Source: Puccinia triticina
Taxonomy: Eukaryota > Basidiomycota > Pucciniomycetes > Pucciniales > Pucciniaceae
Assembly: GCF_026914185.1 (NCBI RefSeq)
Contig: NC_070561.1
Location: 4,092,001 to 4,156,000, forward strand
DNA: 64,000 bases
Reading direction: 5' to 3'
The position numbers and the translations under genes are program-made. This document shows positions 30,631 through 42,979 of this stretch, one piece after another. Position 1 is the first letter of the stretch; every line of letters begins with the position of its first letter. Under the pieces are notes generated by a model that saw nothing but the letters and a program-made list of their open reading frames with translations, was not told where the DNA came from and searched no databases.

Positions 30631-33145
30631 GTGTGAAGCCCATTAGTTCCACGCGGAAAAAACCTGTTTTGTGGAACCGACAAGCTTACCAAGGGGTTAC
30701 TGAGCCATCCTCGTTGGTTCCACAAATTACCCTCCTCTTGTTGGTTCCACGTACAAACGGGCGGGGCAGGAAGTACCCCTGCCGTGTAGGGCCCCAATTT
30801 AGGGCCTGCGGTGGAAATGCTCTAACATTTCCCTCCAGCCATTGGACATCCCTTTCCCAGCCAACATTTTGACATTACACTACAGTCCCTTTCTGTGGGA
30901 GGACCCTGACTGAACTATGCCTCCCAGGGCTGGGGGTGCAGAGCACCCCAATCCAAAGCATCTCCCATTCCCAATGCAAGGCTTATGAGTTATCAGCATT
31001 CTTGATCTGCGTGAGAGCTTTGGCAAAATCATGGCTTTTGGCCAATATTTTGAATCAAAGTGACATTCCAAAGTGTGCACTCTTTGTGAGACAGTGAGCA
31101 GAAGTGCAGAGGATGGCTTAGAATCTCAGCTTCAATGTATGTACTCTGGAAATGGTGAAAATTACACCAGAGGGGAAGTCTTGCCATCCCCCCAGAAGCA
31201 GAGGTGGTTGGAGGATATAATTCTGTGTCTTTATTGAATCCACATGCAATTTTGAGGAATTTACATACACAGTTCTGGCCAAACACTCAAAAATTAGAAG
31301 CTTTGAAATGGGAATGGGATAACAGTGTGAGGAGGAAAAAGATTTGATGGGCACCAAAAGGAAGAGGAAATTCAGGCCTTTAATCTGCTACCACAGGTGT
31401 GAAGTAATTGTAGGGGGAAACACCGGAAAGGGGCAGGAAAAAACTCCCACCAATAGGGTGAAGGTCCTCACCAAAATCTTGTGATTAGTCACTCCTTCGG
31501 AGTTGGCGCTTCGCGCGAGGGCACTTTGCGCCAGCCCAGAGCCCCCAAAGCGAGGGACTTGTGATAATTCATGGAGGGGCCGCTCCGCGGCCAGTCACAA
31601 CGAGCCTCCCACCAGCCCCCCCCCCACCCCCCCGAGTGTAGTTGTGAGGGACTTATGTTAAGTTATAGAAATTGCTGGTATTTGATTCACCAACGAGGCG
31701 CACTGGAGTTGAAGAGATATGAATGATCACGTGTAAATTTGGGACAATCACAAGTTTTGCTTTCCTTAGCGTCGTAAAACTAGGTGTATCCGGAAGGCAT
31801 TTAGTTAAAATCTAGCCAAAAAACGATGAAGAAGCTGGAGCTGTTTACACAAGAAAATTCCTGGAGAAGAATTCAATCGGTGTGACGTGATTGAGAGTGA
31901 TGAGGGGGGAAGGAAAGGGAGAGAGCCATAAAAACAGTCCTTCACGACACAATTGATCCTCGAAGAAGTTGGTTTCTAGATCTTGGTCTGTGTACGGTTG
32001 CGACCAGCGTTTATAGGAAAAAACCAAGAGAGTGAGTGAGCGAGCATTTTTGCGTGAACCAAAGCTAACCTGGGGCTGACTGACCGGAAAATAGTATAAC
32101 CGGAATGTTATTAATCATCGCCGTTGCAATCCGATGTGACTGGGGGGAAGCAAGGGTTTCTATATATAACACGAGTGTACGGAGTATTGAATGGACCCGC
32201 GTTTACAATATTGGTCAAAAAGACAGCAAGATGAGCCAAGAGAGGCAAGAGAAAGGCGGTGCTCATCCCGTTCAGTATTGTGTGGTTTAAAATTTGGTGC
32301 TTGTGACTGTTGCTATAGGTAGATTTGGCTAGGGGGGGGGGGGGGAGGGCGAGCTGGACACCCATGAGGAGCCTTTATGTTTGTTGCTAGTTCGCGTTCA
32401 ACTCCTGATTCAAGAATGGGTCTCCGGCTGACGCAAATTATGCTTTGATCTTTTGTCTCACGCTCGAACTTTCACAGTTGCAAGTCCTCTCAAATTTTGT
32501 GCGACATTTCAAACAGTTTACTTCACTGTGCCTACACCACGGGCGCACTAAGCCGTCCCAAGGACAGCACTCTGTGGGATGACGCCAGGACGGCGCAACA
32601 TACTCCACAGCCCATCCCAGGGGCATGCTCATCCGAATATAAATGATCATCACAGGGACGGCCCTACGTACCATCCCCGAAACGGCTTGAGCATACAGCC
32701 TGGGGCTGGATCAACACTATCATATTGCCATTCCGCGGCATGAAGGCTGCTAACCACGCACGTGGCCTGAATGGCCCATGTCTGTCCAAATGCCAGCAAC
32801 CAAACATCCCCGCCCAGACCACCCGGCCGTGCCACAGCACTGGGACATTTGTACCACACCAGGTGGAGTGCCCAGTAGCATGCATGGCCGGCTTGGATGC
32901 ATCCACAGGGCGTACTCGCACTGCACGCCACCCAACAGACTGGCTGGAAAAGCGCCAGCAGAGCGGCAGCTCCGCTTTCCAGAAAGCAACTGACGGAGAG
33001 GGACGCGCGTGTCCTGACCACCATGGTCACAAAAGAACGAGAGACATGTTTGATTGCGCCGGCACAATTAAAAAAATGATAGAGAAAAAAAAGAATGTAC
33101 AAAGAAAAATATGTACAAAAAACAGACTGGAAGATATTAAACTAA
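30631..33145. other. Gene-free; possible left end of the four-gene element
   Basis: No supported gene. Homopolymer-rich patches occur at 31617-31637 (C-rich) and 32332-32345 (G14). A GC-rich block at 32560-33050 gives overlapping frames on both strands and no recognisable protein. If the genes from 33146 onward form a single transposon, its left terminus must lie somewhere here, but no inverted partner is visible because the right end is outside the window. Confidence 0.4.
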
Positions 33146-34989
33146 TCAAAAATCAGCTGCGTCATCTTGCAAAGCCGGTTCGGCGGTCGATTCGTTGGCT
33201 TCCATGCGAGCTAGAATCTCCTCCTCGGTTGGCAAAGCAATGCTTGCCGAGTCCATCTCAGTCCACAAGTCATGCCCGAAAGTGGCATGATCATAGGCCA
33301 GGACCAGCTGGTAAAAACTGTAAAAACATTGAGCGCTTTATCCAGCTGGTTATGTAGAAAAAATTACTCACGCCGAGCGGTATGGACGGCGCTTGAGCGA
33401 TAATTCACACAGATGTTCATCAATATTCTTCCATTGCCGACCAACATCCCCGCCTCCCCGGCCTGCAAACTGTATGATTGTCTGGATCCGCAGGTAGGCA
33501 AGTCGTGCTTTCAACAAAGATTGGTTCCCCTGCGGCTCTGGCAGCTCAGCTGCTCCAGCAATGGGTGGTGTGAAACTCGCCTTCATCTGCAATATACATA
33601 TCAAAGGATCGATGGCTGAGAAAGATAAAAAATTGCGATGAAAATATGTGAATCAGTTGCGCTTACCTGAACCAGTAAAGCACTGATTGTGGGAACTGGA
33701 TGCAGTATTTCCCTGCCAGCTCCCGCATGGATGTTGGTCAATAGCTGCAAGTGATCATGTATGTTAGTTAAGTCGATGCCTCATCAAAACTTGCCAAGGT
33801 ACTCACTAGGTCCCTCATTTTTCCCCGACTGTTACGAAGCTTGTCACGTACAAAAGTGTCTACACTACCCAAGGCCGCAAGCTCACCATCTATGTAACCT
33901 CGCGGCAGGTAATCACGTTTAAACTGAGTGTTCTGATTATTAATCGCCTCCTTCAAAAAATTGAGTCAAGATGCGCGCAACGTCAGCTTGAATCAGGAGG
34001 GACGTTGTATTATTGCAACATACTAGAACCAAGGTCAACAAGCTCTTTGAACGGCGAGGAGAATTGCGGGGCTGGTCGGATCCGTATACCGCACAGCTTC
34101 TACTCATCAGTATGTTGCGAGCTGTCCTCTTGACAAAGTCCTGTTATAACATGTACTTAGTCAGGGTAGTACATCCAACCAGGAGGGAGACAGCACGCAC
34201 ACTGAAGACCGATACATAGTGAAAGCCCCTCGCGGCGGGTGTGGCTGTCTCGGTTGGGAGGGGTCGATGAATAGTGAGGAGCTCCCCGCTAAGCCGTTCA
34301 ATTGCTTGTCGGAAAGCCAGCATGCTGTAGATACTCACTACATATTGGCGAGGCGCGGGCACCTACACATGTTTATGGGACAATTTCAATTCTTATCAAG
34401 TGTTCTCGGCTTGATTTAAAAAAAAGAAACGAAAACATACATATGCCAGCTGCTCAGCAAGTTCTGCATATGCACCTTGCAGCTGGAAGATGCCCTCAAT
34501 GCGGTCAACAAACTCGTCGTCTACAGGTTCGTCCTGGTGATTCATGGCTGCAACAGGCTGGGGCCAGCCTTCCAAAATGCGGTTTGTTGGGTTCGACCGA
34601 GGTGACGGGTTTGCTATGGCCGGGGATTGTGCGAGTCCTGGAACTGGAGGTAACAGACCTTTGGAAATTTTCCAAGGTTTTCCGGTTCATTCGGTAAGTT
34701 CAGATGGAGCAATAATTCCACAGTTGATGTGCTTACCTGGTCGACTGAGCTCACCACGCGCAGTGTTCGCCCTCGTCGTCTGCGTTGGAACTGTACTTGG
34801 AGTCCTTCCAGAACGGCCAGGATTCACTGCAGTTGTGTCAGATCCCCGAACTCTCCTGATAGGTCCTGCATGTGATTCTTCAGAAGCGTCGTTTGTGCGG
34901 CGGTGATTTGGGTCTGGTGTGTTTCTGGCTGGGGGCTGATCATGATCTTCGTCTGAGTGCTCGCTCTCGGACGACAAGGCAAAAGACAT
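33146..34989 (-). CDS. Unknown 8-exon protein (~447 aa), first gene of the putative four-gene transposon
   Basis: Starts ATG 34989 and ends TGA 33146-33148. Exons read in frame throughout: 34989-34737, 34658-34441, 34362-34216, 34140-34024, 33950-33807, 33744-33667, 33586-33372 and 33317-33146. The donors are GTAAGC, GTATGT, GTATCG, GTATGT, GTGAGT, GTAAGC and GTGAGT. The N-terminus is acidic, Ser/Asp-rich and low-complexity (SSESEHSDEDHD), followed by a Pro-rich linker, a helical middle part (FQLQGAYAELAEQLAY) and an acidic C-terminus (PTEEEILARMEANESTAEP). There are no membrane segments, signal peptide or known catalytic motif. It is transcribed away from the transposase, 602 bp apart, so the two may share a promoter region. 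I recall similar proteins only as 'hypothetical' in rust genomes. The clean splicing of all eight exons argues that it is under selection or recently mobilised. Confidence 0.8.
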
Positions 34990-35591
34990 CGGACTGTTAA
35001 AAGTAAAAAATGTGAAGAAATTTGAGCCGTGGCGGAAGCGATCAACGATTCCTGGATTGTGAATTTGTGTGTGCTGGGGGAAGTTGAGGCACTTGGAGTG
35101 CAAGTCCCTGTTAAATAACGTCTTCCGCTGCGTGCTGGATCTCCCCAATGCGGAATGGCACCCACCCATCATATCACCTCACCTCATCTCGCATTTTCAC
35201 CACTTCTTCTCACATGTGCAAATTTGGATGGGATTGACCCTTAAAACCCCGGTGAAAACACAACTGGTAGCTAGAGGCATGAGCAAGAAAAGCCGCGGTG
35301 GTGCGAGTCATGAGCAAGCCATTCGGTTATGAGCAATAAAAACCACATGAAATCAGCCTATTCACACATTCACAGCTGTTGTGCATCATGAAATATTCAT
35401 AGAGCCATGAGCAAGCAAAACCACGGTGACTTGGGCCTCGAATTATTCACCTTGGCATTATTTGGAGAGGCAGGAATTTTTGGCGGTAGAAGCCTGTCAA
35501 AATCAAGTGAATTTATTTTCCCCATCAACCTTTCTGGTACATCCTTGAGTTTAATATACATCACTAATCCCCGTGCTAGACTGCTAGGATC
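34990..35591. promoter_or_regulatory. Divergent intergenic region with repeated ATGAGCAA motif
   Basis: The 602 bp between the two divergent start codons hold four copies of ATGAGCAA at 35279, 35310, 35329 and 35407. Two of them extend to ATGAGCAAGAAAAGCCGCGGTG and a near-identical form. Repeated short motifs upstream of a transposase gene are a usual place for self-binding or shared regulation; this role is inference. Confidence 0.4.
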
Positions 35592-38500
35592 ATGCCACGA
35601 AAGAAACAGATCAAATCAACTCGGGTGCTTGACCCTGGTGAGTGAAAAAACTTTTGAGAAGTACGGCCTTGCCAGTATGAGTTGATCAATGATTCTTGCC
35701 AACTCCCCTGTTCTGAAGCCGTATGGGATCAAGTAGTTGATTCACCTGAGGGAGGTGTGTATGTATGCATGCTCTGCCGCTCACGCAAAATATCGTGGGC
35801 ATCTGTAGCAAAACACGAAGCATCCGCGAAACATGTCGCAAAGCTGGGTGATTTTCATGCCATGCGCGCCACAGCTGCAGAACTCCGGGAGGACAACCAA
35901 CAAAATCTCGATGAAGGTGGCAATGTTGAGCCAGCTAGCGCGGTATTGGCGCCGGAAATAGGAAACCCAGCAAACGAGCAGGTGTGCCCACCAGAGCTGC
36001 TAACATGGGCCCCATACGCGGGAATTGCACATTTCCCCGATGGCATGATCCGTGAGGATAATCACACAATCGATGGAGCTGGTAGTCAGTTTAGCGAGGA
36101 AATCTCTGACTCAGACTATGTTCCATCTGAAGCTCGGTCTGTACTACTCTCTGAATTGGACTCCGACAATGAGGCCAACGGCGAAGGGTGGGAGATGAAC
36201 CCCGGGGATCTCAGAGCTATGGTTGAAGCAGTCATGCCTTCAGTACAAGGAACTCGTCCTCAACTGCCACCGACCCAAAAGCATCGGCAGACTGATAAAT
36301 CGTGGTGGCCCTTCCGTTCCAAAGAGGTGAGCTCACAGTATTTTGTCAAATTTGATGGTAGCTGACAGTGCCATCTCTTTCCAGCACTCAATTGCTTCGC
36401 TGGTGATAGGCTATACTCATTCTATTGTATCTCGAAGCTTGTACAATCACCTCAAGTTAATGTTCCGACTATTTGGAATCAAGCTACCTGATTGGACCAC
36501 CATTCGTCGGGCGAAGGCCGATATGCGGGCCCTACTTAAAATGGATGTCCAGTATTCGAAATCCATCTTCAACACACCCACCTACGCATTAAGTCTCAAG
36601 CAGATCCTTGCCCAGGAAATAGCCAACCCCTTAGTTAGTCCAGTCCTAGAATTCTATCCCCAAGACGCACGGGGTAAAGATATATACAAGTTGTCTCAGT
36701 CTTGGAAGTGGCTAGAGGGGCTGGACTCATCTTCGCGTGCGCCCATGGTCCGAACAGAAAATGGTGATTTCTATATTTTGGAACCACTGCAGCTCTTAAA
36801 TGATGTAATAGTGGTACCACTATACTTTTATACAGTCGGAGGCGAAATGTGGTCCAAATGTGTCCCTCTTGAATTCAATCCTGAAGTCAATGGGCCCCAT
36901 CTCCGGTTGACGATCCCGGGGCATACTTCTTTCACATCGGCACATGTGCTCACTATTCCGGTTGGCGATTTTTTCCGTGATTACAAAGGGATTAGAGGAC
37001 CCGAGGGGCTGCTTCTTTCTGGCCGATGCAATGGAAAACTTTATGGTAGGTGGTGTTGTGATATTTATGTTGAATCCTTTTATTTTATTAACAATGATCT
37101 ACAACTCGAATTTCTCTGGTCAGAACTGGGGAACAACATCACATTGATCCATTGCCTCCCAAACCCGTGGAGGGAACGCGCCAAAGGCAAGATCATTCGA
37201 CATATGCCAATCACATTATACTGCGACGACACCTCGGGTAATCAATCCAAGCGTTGGAACAAACACATATCTTTTTTCTTTACGCTCTCGGGCCTACCGC
37301 CAGAGATGACCAACCAACAATACAATTGTCATTATCTTACCACATCAAATGTAGCTGGCGCCATGGAGTTGGCAGTACCAATTGTAGCGGATCTTAGGTG
37401 TGTATTTCATTGACTTCCGGGGCGTATACACAATTGTTGTGGCTTACAGATTCGCTGAATCTGAGTTCTGGCAGGCACTTAGCCACCGAAGGAGTTGTAG
37501 GCTGGGACTGTTCCATTATGCAGGAGGTCCTCATCACATCAACATTGCTTTGCTTCCTGGGGGATTCTCCCATGCACGCGGAAATTACAAGCACTCCAAT
37601 CCCTGGAAACTGTCTCCATCCTTGCCGTGCATGTGACCTTTCGGCTGAGAACATGAAAGGGAAGGCCACCATTGAATATGTATGCTCTTTTTGTATGCTC
37701 GGCTTGTCAGGAGAATGGGTGGGTGGCTTGCTGTGCGATTTGTGCACTTGGCTACCAATTTATGATGAATATTCTTCTGACTGTTATCATTTTGAAAGAT
37801 TTCCAATCCAATCAGGTCTTGGGCCACGATAAAGGAAAATTGCTACAAAATTTGGCACACGTCTCATGAGCCTCGCAGCAAGACCGCTGTTGAAAATTTA
37901 CACACCCAGTTAGGAGTTAAAGATACGCTGAACAAGACTATCATCGATAGGAAGTATGAGATCATCACCAAGGACAAGAAAAAGGAGGCCACTTGGGCTG
38001 AGCTGAAGTTCCTCCTTGATCATGGGAAATTGGACTCCAAACGTCAGAAGACAATTTTCAACTCGTTCTTTGAGCTGGACGGTAAGAGGGCGGGTCTACT
38101 ATCTGATACACAAATATGTACTGAACTGATCCTTCGGATTGCAAGCAGGTTTTGATGGGTGTCTTGACACTCCAGTGGAGGTGCTCCATGTTTTCCTGTT
38201 GGGAGTTGTGAAATACCTCGTTCGCGCGTTCATGAAGGCTTTGGCTCCGGCGCAAATTCCGAAAGTAACGGCCCGTTATCAATCTTTCGACACAAACGCA
38301 CTCAACATACCATCCCTGCAGCCCCGATACCTCACTAGACATTACTCAAACTTTATTGGCAAAGACTTCAAGATCGTCCTCCAGACCGCGCCTTTTGTTC
38401 TGTTTGAATACATGAGCGAGCACGAACGGCTTTTGTGGTCTGCTCTCTGTCAACTGGCCCCATTGATATTTGAGACGCGGATAAAAGACATGGAAACTTA

Positions 38501-39723
38501 TCTATCTGAACTCACTCTCCGTATACGACTGTTTGTTTGCCTTCTGATCAAGGGGACGGCTCAATGGGTGAACAAACCCAAATTTCATATGCTCCTTCAC
38601 CTTCCAGATGCGATTCGTCGATTTGGACCGCCAGCTTTGTTTGCAACGGAAAAGTTGGAGAGCTACAATGGAATCCTGAGGAATGCATCAATACATTCTA
38701 ACCGCCAAAGTCCAAGCAAAGACATAGGTGTCACATTTGCCAACTTCCGCAATCTTCGACTTTTGTATTCTGGCGGGTATTTCTGGGTCGAAGAGCGCAA
38801 AACATACGAGACAGCAGCAACATCTGTGATTAACTTGTTCAAAAGCAACGACTCTGTACAGAAGTCGATGGGTTACAACACCTCACTCTTTGCAAATTCC
38901 TGTGATTCCTACCCACGTGTGCGAGACCGCAAGCTTACTGCTGCACAACGGTTTGCTGTGCCTCCCGCACTGGCAAGTCATCTTCCGGGGTCCTCATGGC
39001 GCCAATTAGCTGAGATAAGTCTAACCAGCAAGGACGTTTTGAGGGTATCTTCATTTATCCTGGTGAGTTCAGTGATTTTTGCCGTCTAGGGCTGCCGGGT
39101 GGGATGCATAGCTGATACAATTTCAATCCGATGAAATTAGTACCAATCTAAGGGGGGTACAGGAAGGCCAGATGTAGGACGTGTGGACATGTTGTGGGAA
39201 GCAGAGAAGCCGACTGGTTCTTTTCTTTTTGTCTGTCTCACTCCGTTCGAATTCGGCGGTATCAGCGAATTCTACAACATGAGGGAGATCTTTCAGGCTG
39301 GGGAGGGTCAATTTATCAGTGTACAGGTAAGTGCAAAATCTGTATTTGTCAAATAATTTTGTATCCATTCTCACTATATCCTTCATTGCATTCAAGAATA
39401 TCGTTGCAGTCATCAATGTACAGCATGATTGCCACAAAAGCAAATGCTCTGTAACTTTGTCAAAGAAGGTGCGAGTCGAGCGGCAGGATACGGAAAACTT
39501 GGTTGGCGAGCTCACCCATGCCAATAAGACGAGCTATATTGTAAATGTGGCGGCGTTATCTTCGCCTTTGGCGCACCGGGAATTCTCGGAAATCCATTTA
39601 CAGCGAGTTGAGCCTCTTGCTCAAATCCGTTGCCTACATGAGGGCATAACACAGTGGCACTTAGCGGGGACGAAAACTGGGCCACCAATGCCCATGGAAG
39701 TGGTAGACCCCAGCCTGGTCTGA
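35592..39723 (+). CDS. Plavaka/CACTA-like DDE transposase, intact, 8 exons (~1209 aa)
   Basis: Exons 35592-35637, 35719-36326, 36385-37397, 37466-37718, 37799-38081, 38149-39062, 39141-39326 and 39397-39723 join without a stop. The exon 4/5 boundary was chosen for frame and family fit; the others have clear GT-AG sites. A C2H2 zinc finger (C32, C35, H48, H54) follows a basic N-terminus, then an acidic region. The core has LYCDDTSGN (about residue 499), GWDCSIMQE (about 570), the family block DTPVEVLHVFLLGVVKY (about 742) and FATEKLESYNGILRNAS (about 900), which I take to supply the acidic catalytic residues. A Cys/His motif NVQHDCHKSKC is near the C-terminus. It is expected to cut and rejoin transposon ends in the nucleus. 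The helicase follows 949 bp downstream on the same strand. The assignment to Plavaka/CMC is from memory and needs a profile search; a KDZ relationship is the main alternative. Confidence 0.85.
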
Positions 39724-40671
39724 CGAGGAGTACAGTGAGCATTGTATTGTATGTAATATATTTCTTTTAGTGAAACTAGATATTGCCCCCTGCGGGGCTT
39801 CGCTTGGGTTGGCAAAACGCTGCCTCTTGGAGATGTCACTGTCACATCCACTGTTTCCTGGATGCCAGTTGGTTATGTGGGTATATGTGGGGGTAGCCCA
39901 GTGGCGCAGTTTTCCTGTTTCTGGGTTATCTGACTCTTGCTGTTGCGAGAGCATCGGATCTGCACCCATTTCCTGCCTCGGAAATGGTCAGCTGCTGCTG
40001 CCCAACGCAAGGGGGCAGCTGTGGAGCAGGGGTGGCAATACGATAGACCATTCGCAATGGTTACCCATTGTGCTGATCTCATGGCAGCCCGGGGACGGCT
40101 GCCCAGCTTGCGGGACGGCTGCGGAGCAGTCACATCCCAGGGTTGGCTGAGGCTGGGCGGTTTGCGCCCACGGTGTAGCTTAACAAAGCCACTCGAACGG
40201 AGGTCCGGGGGACCCGCGCGGAGCACTCTCCGTAGGAGAGGCTTACTTGCTATCCCTCAATTTTGGCGGGAGCAGAATTGATATTTAGTGCAAAAAAAAA
40301 AACCCCCGTCCTATCAATTGTAATAAAAATGATAACAAAAAAATGAACAGACAGTATTGTAGCCTTCATTGATGCGCAACTTTTGACACCTTTGCCAGCC
40401 TTTCAATCAAAAAAATGCAATCCCTAGTGGCAAAAGTGTCATGGAATCCAGGTCGAGGTGGCAAAACAAAATTCAAAATCATGTATTGAGTTTGGCAGAT
40501 CCATCGGTGGATCCGCATTTGTTGACACGGATTTTCTGGATTGCCAACCGTGTCGTGTAGCTGCACAAATACTGAGAGTTGTGACAATAGGTTGAAGGTG
40601 AGGGGTGATGGCCTGCTTGGTTGCCTGACTCGGACCATTATCCAACCAGAAACTGTGGGATCTCGGAAAAA
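39724..40671. other. Intergenic between transposase and helicase; possible tRNA-derived SINE at 39890-40300
   Basis: 39770-40270 is clearly more GC-rich than its neighbours. TAGCCCAGTGG at 39894 matches the RNA polymerase III A-box consensus, and about 57 bp on GCATCGGATC resembles a B box at seven of ten positions. An A12 run begins at 40291. This would suit a tRNA-derived SINE, but target duplications are not evident. The remaining ~370 bp before the helicase ATG would hold its promoter; no element is recognisable. Confidence 0.25.
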
Positions 40672-42965
40672 ATGACTGGAATTCAAGTTGGTGCTAAAAT
40701 CAAGAACTCTAGCGACGACGAGCTCAAGAACATGATCAAGTCAGAAGCGTTAGAAAGATACAACCAGGAAGCAAAGCCACTTCAAGTTGACACAGTTGCA
40801 AATCTCCTCCGAGGCAGAAACACTTTCCTCCTGGCAGCAACTGGCTTTGGCAAATCTCGCATCTCAGAAATGTACCTGAACATGCTCCCTAAAGATCGAC
40901 CCCGGAACACTTTGGGCGTTGTCGTAGTTTTGAATCCGCTCGATGCACTTGGCGACAACCAAGTGGCCGAGAAATTGGCGGCTGGGTACACGGCTATCAA
41001 CCTGACGAAACCAAACTTTACAAACAAGGCATGTCAAGACATTCAGGATGGCGCCTACAATTTTGTCTACCTCTCCCCCGAGATTTTTTTAGACAACCAA
41101 ACATTCACCGACATGTATTTCTCACCCGAATTTCAAAGCAAGCTGGCCTTAGTTGTTGTGGATGAAGCGCATATGATATATGCATGGGGCTTGGTTGAGA
41201 GTGGACAGAAGAAACTCAAGACTATTGTACGACACCAGGATTTTGCAGCCTTTCGACCATTTTATGGTAGCCTTGGAGGCCAACTATTAACCAAAAATAA
41301 TGCGCCACTACTCTTAATGTCGGCCACTTGTAGACCAGCAGCTATTGCAGCAATCAAGAAAAATCTCAAATTACTTGATACACACATTGACATCCTTCGG
41401 GGTGAGCTAACTAGACCTGAAATTAGGATAATTCGGATGCCAATGACTGCCTCTATCCAGTCGTGCGAAGATATTATGAAGGTTTACAGCTCAAAAGACG
41501 ACATTTCCGAAGACCAACTAGTTCCTTCTCTGATCTATACGGGTACGCGCCACCGAACCCTCAAAGTACTCGAAGCACTAGACCAAGCTCGAGAGACGCC
41601 ACATAACCACTTAGACCATCGAAATTCTGTTGCTCGTCGTTACCATGCCTGTACTGGCGAGTTAGACAAACAGGATGTCATTTCCGACTTCGTAGAAGGG
41701 AAGGTACCAATTATCTCGTGCACCCTAGCCCTTGGCATGGGCCAAAACTGGAAACTTGTGCGCCAGATTGTGCACATCGGGCGTGGAGATCCCTCCCTCA
41801 TCTGTCAGATGGTCGGACGATGCGGACGCGATGGTCGCCCTGGGTTGGCCATCCTCTTTGTCGAGTCGAACCGCCCCAAAGGGAAGAACAGCGTTGCGGA
41901 TTTCACACCTGGTCAGATGCAGTCGGACGAAGACCGGATGGATGCTCTTGCGATTACGCCTGTATGTCTCCAGGTTGCGTTTGCAATGGATAATTTGTAG
42001 GTTTGGACTTCTTACGCGGCTTGAAGGAAGGGGTCGTGCTGACAGTGTCTGTCGTTTTTTTTAGGATTGGTTACATCCCACTAGACTTTGACGATCCCTT
42101 ATACAAAGCTGAAGTGTCTCGCGAACAACAAAATGGGTTTGCCCCGTGTATGTGCTCAAACTGCATGAAGGACTCTGCCGCCGCCTTAATACAAAATTTA
42201 AATAAGTTGAACAGAGAAAACTTTACTCGATATGTTTTGAATCAAGTTGCATTGAACGTGGATCTTACATTACCGGCAAAGCGAAACTACAACACTAATC
42301 GAACTGGCCCAAGAACAAACAAACATGATCGCTTGAGACTCCAGCCTCTAAAATCAATCTTGCACAAAGATTTTCAAAAGTTCTTTAGAGAAAAAATCTC
42401 TAATCCGCAAAGCATTGTCCCAACAGATTTTTTTGGTAACGATGAGGTGAACGCTATTATCACTTATTTCGGTCAGATTCAGTCAGAAAGCGACCTTCGA
42501 CGGATCATCAAAGGCAAGGCACTTGCAGGCCAGTTGGCGCGCTTGATGGAAACAATTGAGACATTCAGATCAGGTCCCATGTGGAGTGGCACGGATAGTG
42601 GGGTCGAAATACCAGAACACAAGCAGACCGAAAATTTACTTGATGATGCATCTAGACGCAACAATACAAGACAACTAGAATCGTCCACACCTGCCAAGCG
42701 GACCCGTAACAACACAACTGCGAATCATGAGACCAAAGAAACGCAATCTGAGCCACCAATACATACACCCAACGAAAAGAGGCCACGGAAGAATGCGGTG
42801 TCGCCTGAGGTTCTCAGACAGCAACAGGAATCGGCAGCTGAGCGACAACGTATGAAAGAGGAGAAGTCGGAGAAACAAAGAGTCGAGAAAGAGAACAAGG
42901 CAAGGAGACTGGCAGCGCAGGCGCAAATTATGTCGGACGTGAAGAAAGAGTACGGTTGGATTTAG
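40672..42965 (+). CDS. RecQ-type DEAH-box DNA helicase, two exons (~741 aa)
   Basis: ATG 40672, one intron 41997-42064 (GTAGGT...TTTTTTTAG), stop TAG 42963-42965. Superfamily 2 motifs are in order: a Gln-containing stretch (LQVDTVANLL) before motif I AATGFGKS (55-62), DEAH (164-167), MSAT (216-219), the C-terminal lobe motif with YTGT, and motif VI QMVGRCGRDGR (379-389). The last is characteristic of the RecQ family. After the helicase core, exon 2 encodes a Cys-containing segment (CMCSNCMKD), then a long charged region and a C-terminal Lys/Glu/Arg coiled coil. It would unwind DNA with ATP. RecQ zinc and HRDC domains are not recognisable. A free-standing host RecQ would normally be longer; the position between a transposase and a DUF6589 gene suggests a transposon-borne helper. 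Telomere-linked RecQ genes of fungi are the main alternative. Confidence 0.9.
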
Positions 42966-42979
42966 TTGCAAGAAATGTA

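Noticed and set aside
30878..30886. CACTACAG as a possible left tip of the four-gene element
   Set aside because: A 6-8 base match is expected by chance several times in 64 kb, and no inverted partner or 3-bp duplication can be tested within the window.
32650..33357. Overlapping frames of 70-210 codons on both strands
   Set aside because: Three or more frames are open at once in a GC-rich block, none shows a domain, and part overlaps the last exon of the well-supported minus-strand gene.
35638..35675. First transposase intron ending at 35675 (CCAG)
   Set aside because: That acceptor puts a stop right after the junction. The acceptor at 35718 keeps the frame and has a better pyrimidine tract.
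42003..42064. Separate start for a second protein at 42003
   Set aside because: The segment is the intron of the helicase gene; splicing 41997-42064 joins the two frames with a correct phase.
40672..42965. Housekeeping or telomere-linked RecQ helicase
   Set aside because: Not excluded, but the position between transposase and DUF6589 genes and the missing C-terminal RecQ domains favour a transposon-borne gene; no telomeric repeats are visible.
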